64,000 nt of DNA from Lachnospiraceae bacterium (GTDB taxonomy: Bacteria > Bacillota > Clostridia > Lachnospirales > Lachnospiraceae). The stretch is taken from assembly GCA_022510615.1 (NCBI GenBank), contig JAFLTC010000009.1, forward strand, positions 1 to 64,000. Direction: 5' to 3'. Positions 54,414 through 61,888 of this stretch are shown here, piece after piece. Position 1 is the first letter of the stretch, and the number at the start of each line of letters is the position of its first letter. A model generated the notes under the pieces. That model was not told where the DNA came from and did not search any database. It saw only the letters and a list, made by a program, of their open reading frames with translations. Made by a program: the position numbers and the translations under genes.

Positions 54414-54450
54414 GCAAAAAATAAACCACCTGAGCAACCAAAACAAGTGG
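54414..54450 (-). terminator. Expression-platform terminator of the ZTP riboswitch
   Basis: On the minus strand CCACTTG (54444-54450) pairs with CAGGTGG (54426-54432) and is followed by TTTATTTTTT. The 5' arm overlaps the end of the aptamer, so ligand binding should prevent the stem and allow transcription of the purine genes. Confidence 0.85.
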
Positions 54451-54520
54451 TCGCCCAGGCGGTCGACTTTTCATTTCAATCCATACTCCCTGTGGGTGCT
54501 CCCACTTATCCGCCAGTTGT
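54449..54520 (-). promoter_or_regulatory. ZTP (pfl) riboswitch
   Basis: On the minus strand the aptamer reads ACTGGCGG, a GTGGGA-GCAC-CCAC hairpin, AGGGAGTATGG and then, after a linker, GTCGACCGCCTGGGCGACC. These match the conserved pfl/ZTP parts: the 5' helix, the GTGG..CCAC stem, and the CCGCCTGGGC pseudoknot segment. ZTP and ZMP build up when 10-formyl-THF is short. The two genes behind it consume ZMP (AICAR), which fits exactly. Confidence 0.92.
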
Positions 54521-54535
54521 ATGGAAGTTAACTCT

Positions 54536-54564
54536 AGCATACCTCATTTTGTTTAAAAAAGCAA
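54536..54564 (-). promoter_or_regulatory. Promoter of the ZTP riboswitch transcript
   Basis: On the minus strand TTGCTT (54559-54564) and TATGCT (54536-54541) are spaced by 17 bases and end 16 bases before the first aptamer helix. Confidence 0.75.
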
Positions 54565-54575
54565 GATACTTTTAC

Positions 54576-54768
54576 TTGAGTTTACGCATTTTATTTTTAA
54601 TTTGTAATTTTAGTGTAAAAGGGACTTACCGCCAAGGGCGGTAATGTCAATAGGCACAGAAAAGCACATTGAAAATATATTTTCAAGTGGCTTTTTTGCG
54701 CCTATTCACTCATCACATACTGTGATGAGTGCTTTTTACACGTTGCAATAAAAAATGCGTAAACTCAA
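54576..54768. mobile_element. MITE-like element with 17-base terminal inverted repeats
   Basis: TTGAGTTTACGCATTTT at 54576-54592 recurs inverted at 54752-54768. Between the ends there is no ORF but three strong hairpins: TTACCGCC/GGCGGTAA (54626-54644), a long imperfect stem 54652-54703 (AAAAGC..TTGAAAA core), and ACTCATCACA/TGTGATGAGT (54708-54730, followed by GCTTTTT on the plus strand). The size of about 190 bases and terminal repeats suggest a non-autonomous mobile element. It fills the gap between rubrerythrin and the purine promoter. No clear target duplication is visible. Confidence 0.55.
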
Positions 54769-54773
54769 AACTT

Positions 54774-55370
54774 TCACATTTCCAACGGGGATAGTTCAAG
54801 TCGAACAAAATATCCTCTGTCGTGATGGCAGACAGGACAGGCCATCGGCGCTTCCTTACACTCCAATACCTCACCGCAGTTCAGACAAATCCATTTTGTG
54901 GAAACATCGGAGACAAACAGTGTTCCCTTTTCCAGCTGGTCCGCAAAACGCCCGAAGCGGTCACCGTGGAGCTTTTCAATTCTGGCAATCTGCTGAAAGG
55001 AGGAAGCAATTTCCGGAAAACCTTCCTTCATCGCCACCTCGCCGAAGGTTTTATATACCGGATCAAATTCTTCATATTCATTATGCTGTGCCTTGCGAAG
55101 CAATGACACTAAATCCTTTGCAATATCCACCGGATACCCTCCGTCCACTACAATATTTTCTCCCGCTACCCTATTTAAATAATTGTAAAAAATTTCTGCA
55201 TGCTCTTTTTCCTGATCTGCCGTGTAGCGAAACAATAACTCGATCACATACATGCCTGCCTTCTTTGCCTGAGATGCCGCAAAGGTATACCGGTTTCTGG
55301 CCTGGCTCTCACCGGCAAAGGCTCTCATCAGATTTTTTTTCGTTTCACTTTCTTCAAATGCTACTGCCAT
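54774..55370 (-). CDS. Rubrerythrin
   Basis: 198 residues. The N-terminal ferritin-like four-helix bundle has diiron ligands in NLMRAFAGESQARNRY, ADQEKEHAEIFY and EEFDPVYKTFGEVAMKEG / KLHGDRF. The C-terminal rubredoxin-like domain has CLNCGEV and CPVCHHDRGYF. Rubrerythrin reduces hydrogen peroxide in anaerobes. The ATG follows GGAGG. The stop lies within 6 bases of the MITE-like element. Confidence 0.95.
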   Translation of the reverse strand: MAVAFEESETKKNLMRAFAGESQARNRYTFAASQAKKAGMYVIELLFRYTADQEKEHAEIFYNYLNRVAGENIVVDGGYPVDIAKDLVSLLRKAQHNEYEEFDPVYKTFGEVAMKEGFPEIASSFQQIARIEKLHGDRFGRFADQLEKGTLFVSDVSTKWICLNCGEVLECKEAPMACPVCHHDRGYFVRLELSPLEM

Positions 55371-55447
55371 GTTCCCTCAACCTCCATGCTAATATTTTCC
55401 ATTAGTATGGCTGAAAATAGCGGAAATATACACAGAAAAGAAAGGAT

Positions 55448-56269
55448 TTACCTTCTCTCCCGTATATAATCAAAGCACCGGTTTAGCATTTCCACATCCA
55501 CCACGCCGGTTTCTCTGTCAAATGCAGTCGCTTCCACAGTAAAGTCTCCCATATAATTCTTCTCATTGATAAAATCAAAGAAGCGTTCAAAATCGATATG
55601 CCCTGCCCCGATGGGCAGCGTTTTCAATTTGCCCCATTCCATATAACCCCCGCCATAGTCATTGACATGCAGATGCCGGATACAGTCTTTCTCCCACAAC
55701 CACTGGTAATCTTTGTCATATATCAGATCCATCTGTTCATGAAATGCCGCCATTTTCGTATCAAAGACAAAATGAATCTGCGGATACTTCTCATACAGTT
55801 CCAACCAGTGGCTCATGGGATCTTCCTTATTGCACACCACATTCTCCACCAATAAATCGATTTGATATGTATGGGAAATGGAAGCCAGTTCCCCATACAT
55901 TCCCAGGTTATTGTAAAAATGCTGATCTGATATTATACCATCCCACAAGTGCATAACCATCTTTTTGGCACCCAGCTTTTGAGCGATTTGGCAGTTTTGT
56001 TCAAAGAGCGAAAGCGCCTTGTCGGCATCTCCTGGTTCATTTCTGCTGATAGCTTCGCCAATATGCTTTTCACAGTGCATGACAGGAATATTGATCCGAA
56101 GCCTTTGCAAATCTTCTACAATTTTCTCTGCCGCTTCATACCAACTGCTATACATCATAAATTCAAACCCATCACAATTCAGTTTGTTTGAAAGTTCTTC
56201 TAACAACATATGGTTTCTGCCATTTGGTTTTCCGATTAATGCCCCTGTGGAGCACAGTATCTCCTTCAT
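55448..56269 (-). CDS. Sugar-phosphate isomerase/epimerase-like TIM-barrel protein
   Basis: 273 residues of the xylose-isomerase-like/AP endonuclease 2 barrel group. Metal-ligand patches are MHCEKHIGE, VMHLWDG, LLVENVVCN (Glu), HFVFDTKMAAFH, HLHVNDYGGG and FTVEATAFD (Glu). Such proteins isomerise sugars or related polyols; substrate unknown. The start overlaps the stop of the upstream regulator-methyltransferase by 4 bases (ATGA), so the two are translated together. Confidence 0.8.
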   Translation of the reverse strand: MKEILCSTGALIGKPNGRNHMLLEELSNKLNCDGFEFMMYSSWYEAAEKIVEDLQRLRINIPVMHCEKHIGEAISRNEPGDADKALSLFEQNCQIAQKLGAKKMVMHLWDGIISDQHFYNNLGMYGELASISHTYQIDLLVENVVCNKEDPMSHWLELYEKYPQIHFVFDTKMAAFHEQMDLIYDKDYQWLWEKDCIRHLHVNDYGGGYMEWGKLKTLPIGAGHIDFERFFDFINEKNYMGDFTVEATAFDRETGVVDVEMLNRCFDYIRERR

Positions 56270-57387
56270 GCAAACACTCCTTCCCTGTATCCGAATGTAA
56301 TCGTCTTTCCTTTGAACTGGAGGTAACTGACCTCCGATTCATGTTCTGAAAAATAATTCTCTATTTTTTCTCCTCTTCCCAAATAATTCTCTGCCTCTTT
56401 CCTACTCATGCCATGACTCATTAATCGGTCTGTTCCATCCTGTTTCTGATACCATAATGAATTTTGCTGAACAAAATCTTCCACCGTCTGCTCATAATCA
56501 CCATGTTCCGGACAAACAAAGGACATTTTGTCATTCATTCTTACCTCAATATTTTTTAGTCCAAGCTCATGCATAACAAAGGCATTTCTCATTGCTGCCG
56601 CATAATCCCTGTCACCTTTTTCTTTTTCCGTTTTCCAGTGTTTTATAGCCCCCTGATGATTACATAAATCCCCATAGTCCATTCCTTCTACATAAAGTCC
56701 CGCACATTCTAATTCTCTGTTTGTATCAATACAGATAATCAGACTACCCGGCATCCCTAAATCTATCATTTTCCGAATAAATGGACGGGAATCTCCCACA
56801 TGCCTTAAAACAGACTGGCACAGCACCACATCATACTGCTTTCGGCTTTTCCACTGCAGAAAATCCTTCTCCTGTAAATCCCCTTCTATCCCCGCTTTCT
56901 CAAAGAGTTTTTTTCCATGGGAAATCAATTCTTTTGAAAAATCAACACCGGTATATGTGCTTCCCCTGTGAAGTAACGGCATCATCAAAAGTCCCATATA
57001 CCCATAACCGCAACCACAATCTAAAACCCTGACCGGCCTGTCCAGTTTCCAGACCTTTTGAATCAAAAACTCCAGATAGTCCAGATTCCAGCTCGTCTTT
57101 CTTGTGCGAAGCAAATACTCCAGTCTCTGCCCCCAAAAGTCTTCCGTATCCGTTTCCTCCGACAAATAAATTTCATTTTTCAAAGGAATAAGCCCCAGCA
57201 GTTCGTCCACAGATATATGGAAATATCCGGCCAGAACAGGTAAAATCGTAATATCCGGCATGGTAATTCCATTTTCCCACTTACTAATATTTTGAAATGA
57301 AGTACCGATTATCTCCGCCAGCTCCTGCTGTGTGATCCCCTTTTGCCTGCGAAGCTTCGCCAGCTGTAAATGCACTTGTTGTCTCAT
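56266..57387 (-). CDS. XRE-family regulator fused to a SAM methyltransferase
   Basis: 373 residues. Residues 6-62 are a helix-turn-helix of the XRE type (LRRQKGITQQELAEIIGTSF...ISKWENG). From about 115 a class I methyltransferase follows: VLDCGCGYGYMGLLMM (SAM loop), YTGVDFS, DVVLCQSVLRHV and MPGSLIICID. The combination suggests a DNA-binding protein whose activity depends on, or acts together with, methylation of a small molecule. The methyl acceptor is unknown. It heads a two-gene unit with the TIM-barrel protein. Confidence 0.85.
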   Translation of the reverse strand: MRQQVHLQLAKLRRQKGITQQELAEIIGTSFQNISKWENGITMPDITILPVLAGYFHISVDELLGLIPLKNEIYLSEETDTEDFWGQRLEYLLRTRKTSWNLDYLEFLIQKVWKLDRPVRVLDCGCGYGYMGLLMMPLLHRGSTYTGVDFSKELISHGKKLFEKAGIEGDLQEKDFLQWKSRKQYDVVLCQSVLRHVGDSRPFIRKMIDLGMPGSLIICIDTNRELECAGLYVEGMDYGDLCNHQGAIKHWKTEKEKGDRDYAAAMRNAFVMHELGLKNIEVRMNDKMSFVCPEHGDYEQTVEDFVQQNSLWYQKQDGTDRLMSHGMSRKEAENYLGRGEKIENYFSEHESEVSYLQFKGKTITFGYREGVFA

Positions 57388-57440
57388 TTCCTCTCACCTC
57401 TCCCTCATTATACTAAAACTTTCCCTTTCTATCCACACAA

Positions 57441-57488
57441 AAATAAGCGAATTCATTCGCCTCTGTGGCGAATAAATCCGCTTATTTA
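57441..57488. terminator. Bidirectional hairpin between the xylanase and XRE genes
   Basis: AATAAGCGAATTCATTCGCC and the inverse copy on the other side of CTCTGTGG form an almost perfect stem of about 20 bp, with A- and T-rich flanks on both sides. It follows the xylanase stop (57522) by 35 bases on the minus strand. Confidence 0.7.
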
Positions 57489-57521
57489 ATCTTTTATCCT
57501 CCGATACTACCCTACCTGCCC

Positions 57522-59693
57522 TTAAGAATTAATGGCATCCATAAAGCTATAGTAGGACGGTTTTGCATCATATAGACCAGTATCAAACAGGAGCGGATGT
57601 GAGTTGCCTCCGCTTTGTGCTCCGCCCCGCCAGGACACCTGGTCATACAGGCCCCACCACGTGAAACTGGTAATGGTGCCTGGCGTTGTCCTCTGAAGGG
57701 CAACAAGCTTTTTCATCAATGTGCCAACGTATTCTGCCTGCTTCTCGTCTGTCTGCCCCTCATCTTTATAATTACCCTGATCGTTATTGATTGTTACATC
57801 CAGTTCGGTAATCTGTATTTCAAAGCCTGCCTGAGCAAACTTCGATACCGTATTAACAAACAGATCCGGTGTCGGATAATCCACGTCCAGATGGCTCTGC
57901 ATACCAACTCCGGCACAGATTTTAGCAGACTCTCCCTGGTTAATATAATTAATCAGAGAAATCACCTTACTTGAATTCAAATAGGTATTAAAGTCATTGT
58001 AAAACAACTTCACAGAATTCGTCAGGGATAATTCTTTCAGCATATCATAGGCGATTTCAAAGGCCTTCTTCAAATACGGCGGATTGGTTTCCAGATTGCC
58101 GGAACGGTTTCCGTATACCTTAGACCAGTTGGCATCCGCATTATTATTCAGGTATTCATTTGCCACATCCCAGACGTATACCACATCCTTATAAGCCCCG
58201 CCATCAACCGTATAGACATGATGCATGACACTGCGGATATACATCTCCATGCGGGCATCCATAACTTCGGTGCTGACATAATTTCCATTGTCCGCATAAC
58301 CCACTTTAAAGAACCACTCCGGCGTCTGGGAATGCCATACCAGTGTATGGGCACGCATTTTTAATCCATTTGCCTTGGCAATTTTCAGTGCGGCATCAAC
58401 ACTGGAATAGTTCAAATCCGGAATCGTACTCTCGGTATAGCTGGCTGGAATTACATAATCATTCGGTCGTGACGACTGAGCTGTCGCTGTACTAATCAAG
58501 TTCTTACTCCAGTTGCGAAGTACTGTGTCCGGCTTCATCTCATTTTCCAGAGTAAAGCTGGTATAATGCTTTTTCACATAGTCAAGTGTTTTTGCGTTTT
58601 GCAGCTGGCTTAAGTTCAGACAGGTTCCCATCTTGCCAAAGAGAGGGTCATAGGTATCTTTAATACTGACAAGCTCCTCTCCTGTCCCTGTCCCCGCTGT
58701 CAGCTGCGTCAGTGTAATCTCATCCAGATAAAAGGATGCAGTCGTACTATTCGGTATCTCAAAATAAATATAAAACATGGAGAAGGTATCTGGTGCTATA
58801 AAGGTAGCCGTCATCTTTTTCCATGTAGTGTCTGCCGCAAGACTAGTAATTTCCGTATATACGGTATCCTCCGGCTGATACGTACATTTCACAGTCTCGC
58901 TTCCACTTGCCAGCTTTACATATGCCGTAATCTCATATTTTGCTCCCGGTACAATCTGGTCCTTTGCCTCGTAGCCGGCTCCATGCCAGCTGGCAGTTCT
59001 TCCCGATACATAAAGACAATTTCCGCTATAGCCACCGGATACCGATTTCACAGTAGCGTCTCCTCGCGGAGTAAAACCATCAGTTCCGTTTTCAAAGGAG
59101 GAAGATTTTATATTTTTCTCCACAAAAGGCGTCGAACTCGGTGATGGACTTGATGTCTTTCCCGGGGTCTGACTCGGCGGCGTACTTGCCGGTGGACTCT
59201 GACTTGGTGGCGTACTTGCCGGTGGATTCTGACTTGGTGACGTACTTGCCGATGGAGTTGGCGAATCTGTTTCACCAGGCTTATTCGAAGCCGGATTATC
59301 CGTACCTCCCGGGCTCTGGCTCGGTGCAGTAGACGGTGTCGCCGTTATACCCGGTTTCTTTGTTTTAATCGGGGTAGGGGTAGCCTTTTTCGTTTTTACC
59401 GTAACCTTGCAGATCAGTTTTTTCTTTCCGACCTTTGCCGTTATCTTGGTTTTCCCTTTTTTCTTTGCCTTGACAACGCCTTTTTTCGATACCGTTGCCA
59501 CTTTCTTTTTACTGCTTTTCCACTTTACCTTTTTCTTCGTACCTTTTACCTTCAGGCGATATTTTTTACCCACCTGCAATGTAATTTTTTTCTTGCTCAG
59601 CTTTACCTTTTTCTTTGCTATTGCCGTATCCGGTGAAAATAGTAAGGATAACACCAGACCAAAACAAAGAATATAAGACAAACCTTTTTTCAT
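57522..59693 (-). CDS. Secreted GH10 endo-1,4-beta-xylanase
   Basis: 723 residues: signal peptide (1-26); a very Lys-rich bacterial Ig-like domain (about 28-105, KKKVKWKSSKKKVATVSKKG); a Pro/Ser/Thr linker with PPSQ repeats (106-192); a carbohydrate-binding-type beta domain (195-345, GYSGNCLYVSGRTASWHGAG); then the GH10 barrel. The acid/base Glu is in WDVANEYLNN (near 512) and the nucleophile Glu in ITELDVTIN (near 631); WHSQTPEWFF is also typical. It cleaves beta-1,4-xylan outside the cell. The basic Ig-like domain may hold it to the wall. Confidence 0.93.
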   Translation of the reverse strand: MKKGLSYILCFGLVLSLLFSPDTAIAKKKVKLSKKKITLQVGKKYRLKVKGTKKKVKWKSSKKKVATVSKKGVVKAKKKGKTKITAKVGKKKLICKVTVKTKKATPTPIKTKKPGITATPSTAPSQSPGGTDNPASNKPGETDSPTPSASTSPSQNPPASTPPSQSPPASTPPSQTPGKTSSPSPSSTPFVEKNIKSSSFENGTDGFTPRGDATVKSVSGGYSGNCLYVSGRTASWHGAGYEAKDQIVPGAKYEITAYVKLASGSETVKCTYQPEDTVYTEITSLAADTTWKKMTATFIAPDTFSMFYIYFEIPNSTTASFYLDEITLTQLTAGTGTGEELVSIKDTYDPLFGKMGTCLNLSQLQNAKTLDYVKKHYTSFTLENEMKPDTVLRNWSKNLISTATAQSSRPNDYVIPASYTESTIPDLNYSSVDAALKIAKANGLKMRAHTLVWHSQTPEWFFKVGYADNGNYVSTEVMDARMEMYIRSVMHHVYTVDGGAYKDVVYVWDVANEYLNNNADANWSKVYGNRSGNLETNPPYLKKAFEIAYDMLKELSLTNSVKLFYNDFNTYLNSSKVISLINYINQGESAKICAGVGMQSHLDVDYPTPDLFVNTVSKFAQAGFEIQITELDVTINNDQGNYKDEGQTDEKQAEYVGTLMKKLVALQRTTPGTITSFTWWGLYDQVSWRGGAQSGGNSHPLLFDTGLYDAKPSYYSFMDAINS

Positions 59694-59879
59694 TTCATCA
59701 CATCCTTTTCCATTCGTAACATTGTACTTTCAATTATATAATATTTTATATGAAAAAGGGGGGAATTTCAACAAAAATATACTCTGATTTTAGTAATCAC
59801 CTTTTTATTTGCAGTCCTATTTACAGTCCCTACAAATCATGCTAAAATTAGGGGAATCACAGTAACCGGGGGGTAGTTT

Positions 59880-61859
59880 ATGACGCATAACAGACGAAAT
59901 CGATTTTTAGGGCTCCTTTGCCTGCTTTCTTTTCTTCCTTTTTTCTCTGGATGGATGGTTTTGGCCTATGGGGAAATACCGGTTGATACAGAGTTTTCTA
60001 TTAGTGTAGAATCAACACAAAGCAATGAATATAAGTCCTGGCTTCCGCTCTGGAAACAAGAGGAAACAGATAGTGGAAAGGTTCTTTTGACTCCGGGCAG
60101 TACAGAAAAAGACTTGAATTTTTCATGGTATTCCATGAAAAAGGGAACCCCGGCTGTCATGATCAGTACAGACCCACTTTATACCAGGGCAAAAACAGTT
60201 CGGGGAGTGGGGCTTTCCATATCACGAACCAATGGCAGGGTAACCTATCGTTCTGCCAATCATGTCAGCGTTACCGGCTTTTTATCCGAACATACACAGT
60301 ATTATTATCGTTACACCGATGATATTGATTCTTCAGTTGTAGAATGGTCTCCATCCTACCACTATAACACGAAAAGTTTTTCCTCCCTGTCGGTAATTTT
60401 AGTGGGCGATCCCCAGATTGGACTTTCGGATAATATCCCGGCGGACACTTTCAACTGGAATCGCACGTTGGAACAGGCATTAAAGACAGCACCGGAGGCA
60501 TCCTTTCTTATGTCTGCCGGAGATCAGATTAATGAAAAAACAGAAGAGAATCTAAAAGTCAGAGAAAGCCAATACGCCGGCTTTCTCTTTCCTGCTGCCC
60601 TGAGAAGCCTTCCTGTGGCAGCGGCCATTGGCAATCACGATACTAAGGGAAAGGATTACCGGTACCATTTTCATAATCCGAACAGCAGCAGCGGTTACGG
60701 CTCCACGCCCGCCGGCTGTGACTATTATTTCTCCTACGGAGATACCCTGTTTATCGTTTTAAACAGCAATAACCGGAACATGGATAAACACCGGAATCTT
60801 ATGAAAAAGGCCGTTTCAAAATACCCTCATGCCAAATGGCGGGTAGCTCTTTTCCATCATGATATTTATGGAAGCGGCGCTTTTCATTCCAACCGCACCT
60901 CCGCCAATATGCGAATTATTTTTGCTCCTCTGATGGATGAATTTCAAATTGATTTGGCACTGAATGGGCATGACCACTCTTACTCCCGTTCCTATTCGAT
61001 GCTGGATGGTACCGCCATTCGGAGCAAAACGACCTCCCTTCTGAATCCAATCGGGACAACCTATGTTACTCTTGGCTCTTCCAGCGGTAGTAAGATGTAT
61101 GGTCTGGCTAATCCGAAACAGTTCTATGTGGCAGAACGCTCAAACCGGCTTACCCCTACCTTTTCCACTCTGAATATTGCCGGAAACACATTAACACTTT
61201 CCACCTATGATTATACAGGGAAAAAATATGCCGACGATTTTCAGATTACAAAAACCGCTAAAAGGAAAAATCCTATGGACACAATTCAAAAAGCGGAAAA
61301 GAAAAAGGCCGTTTCCTATACGAAAGCTTCTTACAAAAAGCTAGCCCGTTATTTAAAAAAAATACGTTCCCTGCTCAAGCCGTCTGAAACCGACACCGGG
61401 GCAGAAAAGGTGTCGAAGCGTTTCCGCAAAAAAAATGACCCCCTGAGCTATTACGGCTATGCTGTCGGTACAGCCAAGGCACTGCCGAAGGGATTTTCCA
61501 CCTTATTAGATAAGACCAGGATCGGCAAAGTAACCGTCAGTGCCGCCAGTTTGAATGCAGCACAGAAGAATCTGGAGAACGCACTATCCTCTTTGAAAAA
61601 GACTTCGCTTACTGTAAAGGCGAGAAAAAAGCAATGCAAAAACAAAACACGGCTTCGTCTGACAGAAGGAAAAAAACTGAAATTGAAAATCAAAAAAAGG
61701 CCGGCAAAACTATCTTTTACCTGCCACTCAACCGCAAAAAAATATGTTACCATAAGTAAAAAAGGTATGATCCGGGCAAAAAAGAAACGTAAGAAAGCGG
61801 TTCCGGTAAAAATCAGGTTCCAAAACCGCACTCTTACGCTATTCATTCAGGTTATTTAA
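59880..61859 (+). CDS. Secreted purple-acid-phosphatase-like metallophosphoesterase
   Basis: 659 residues. Signal peptide to about 29; an N-terminal fibronectin-like domain as in purple acid phosphatases (about 60-165, FLSEHTQYYYRYTD); then the metallophosphoesterase core with VGDPQIG, SAGDQIN, GNHDT, LFHHDIYG and NGHDHSYSR. The last 250 residues hold a helical spacer and a Lys-rich Ig-like domain (LKLKIKKRPAKLSF...YVTISKKGMIRAKKK). Expected to remove phosphate from extracellular substrates. The start has GGGGGG upstream; the gene is divergent from the xylanase. Confidence 0.88.
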   Translation: MTHNRRNRFLGLLCLLSFLPFFSGWMVLAYGEIPVDTEFSISVESTQSNEYKSWLPLWKQEETDSGKVLLTPGSTEKDLNFSWYSMKKGTPAVMISTDPLYTRAKTVRGVGLSISRTNGRVTYRSANHVSVTGFLSEHTQYYYRYTDDIDSSVVEWSPSYHYNTKSFSSLSVILVGDPQIGLSDNIPADTFNWNRTLEQALKTAPEASFLMSAGDQINEKTEENLKVRESQYAGFLFPAALRSLPVAAAIGNHDTKGKDYRYHFHNPNSSSGYGSTPAGCDYYFSYGDTLFIVLNSNNRNMDKHRNLMKKAVSKYPHAKWRVALFHHDIYGSGAFHSNRTSANMRIIFAPLMDEFQIDLALNGHDHSYSRSYSMLDGTAIRSKTTSLLNPIGTTYVTLGSSSGSKMYGLANPKQFYVAERSNRLTPTFSTLNIAGNTLTLSTYDYTGKKYADDFQITKTAKRKNPMDTIQKAEKKKAVSYTKASYKKLARYLKKIRSLLKPSETDTGAEKVSKRFRKKNDPLSYYGYAVGTAKALPKGFSTLLDKTRIGKVTVSAASLNAAQKNLENALSSLKKTSLTVKARKKQCKNKTRLRLTEGKKLKLKIKKRPAKLSFTCHSTAKKYVTISKKGMIRAKKKRKKAVPVKIRFQNRTLTLFIQVI

Positions 61860-61888
61860 TGACTCATTTCATGGCTGGTATGCAGCAC

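Noticed and set aside
54755-55405. 216-codon open frame on the plus strand
   Set aside because: It lies opposite rubrerythrin and is rich in Pro, His and Ser, as expected for an antisense frame.
59170-59260. Short direct repeats resembling a repeat array
   Set aside because: They encode the PPSQ-type Pro/Ser/Thr linker of the xylanase in frame. There are no regular spacers, so this is not a CRISPR array. No CRISPR array was seen in the window.
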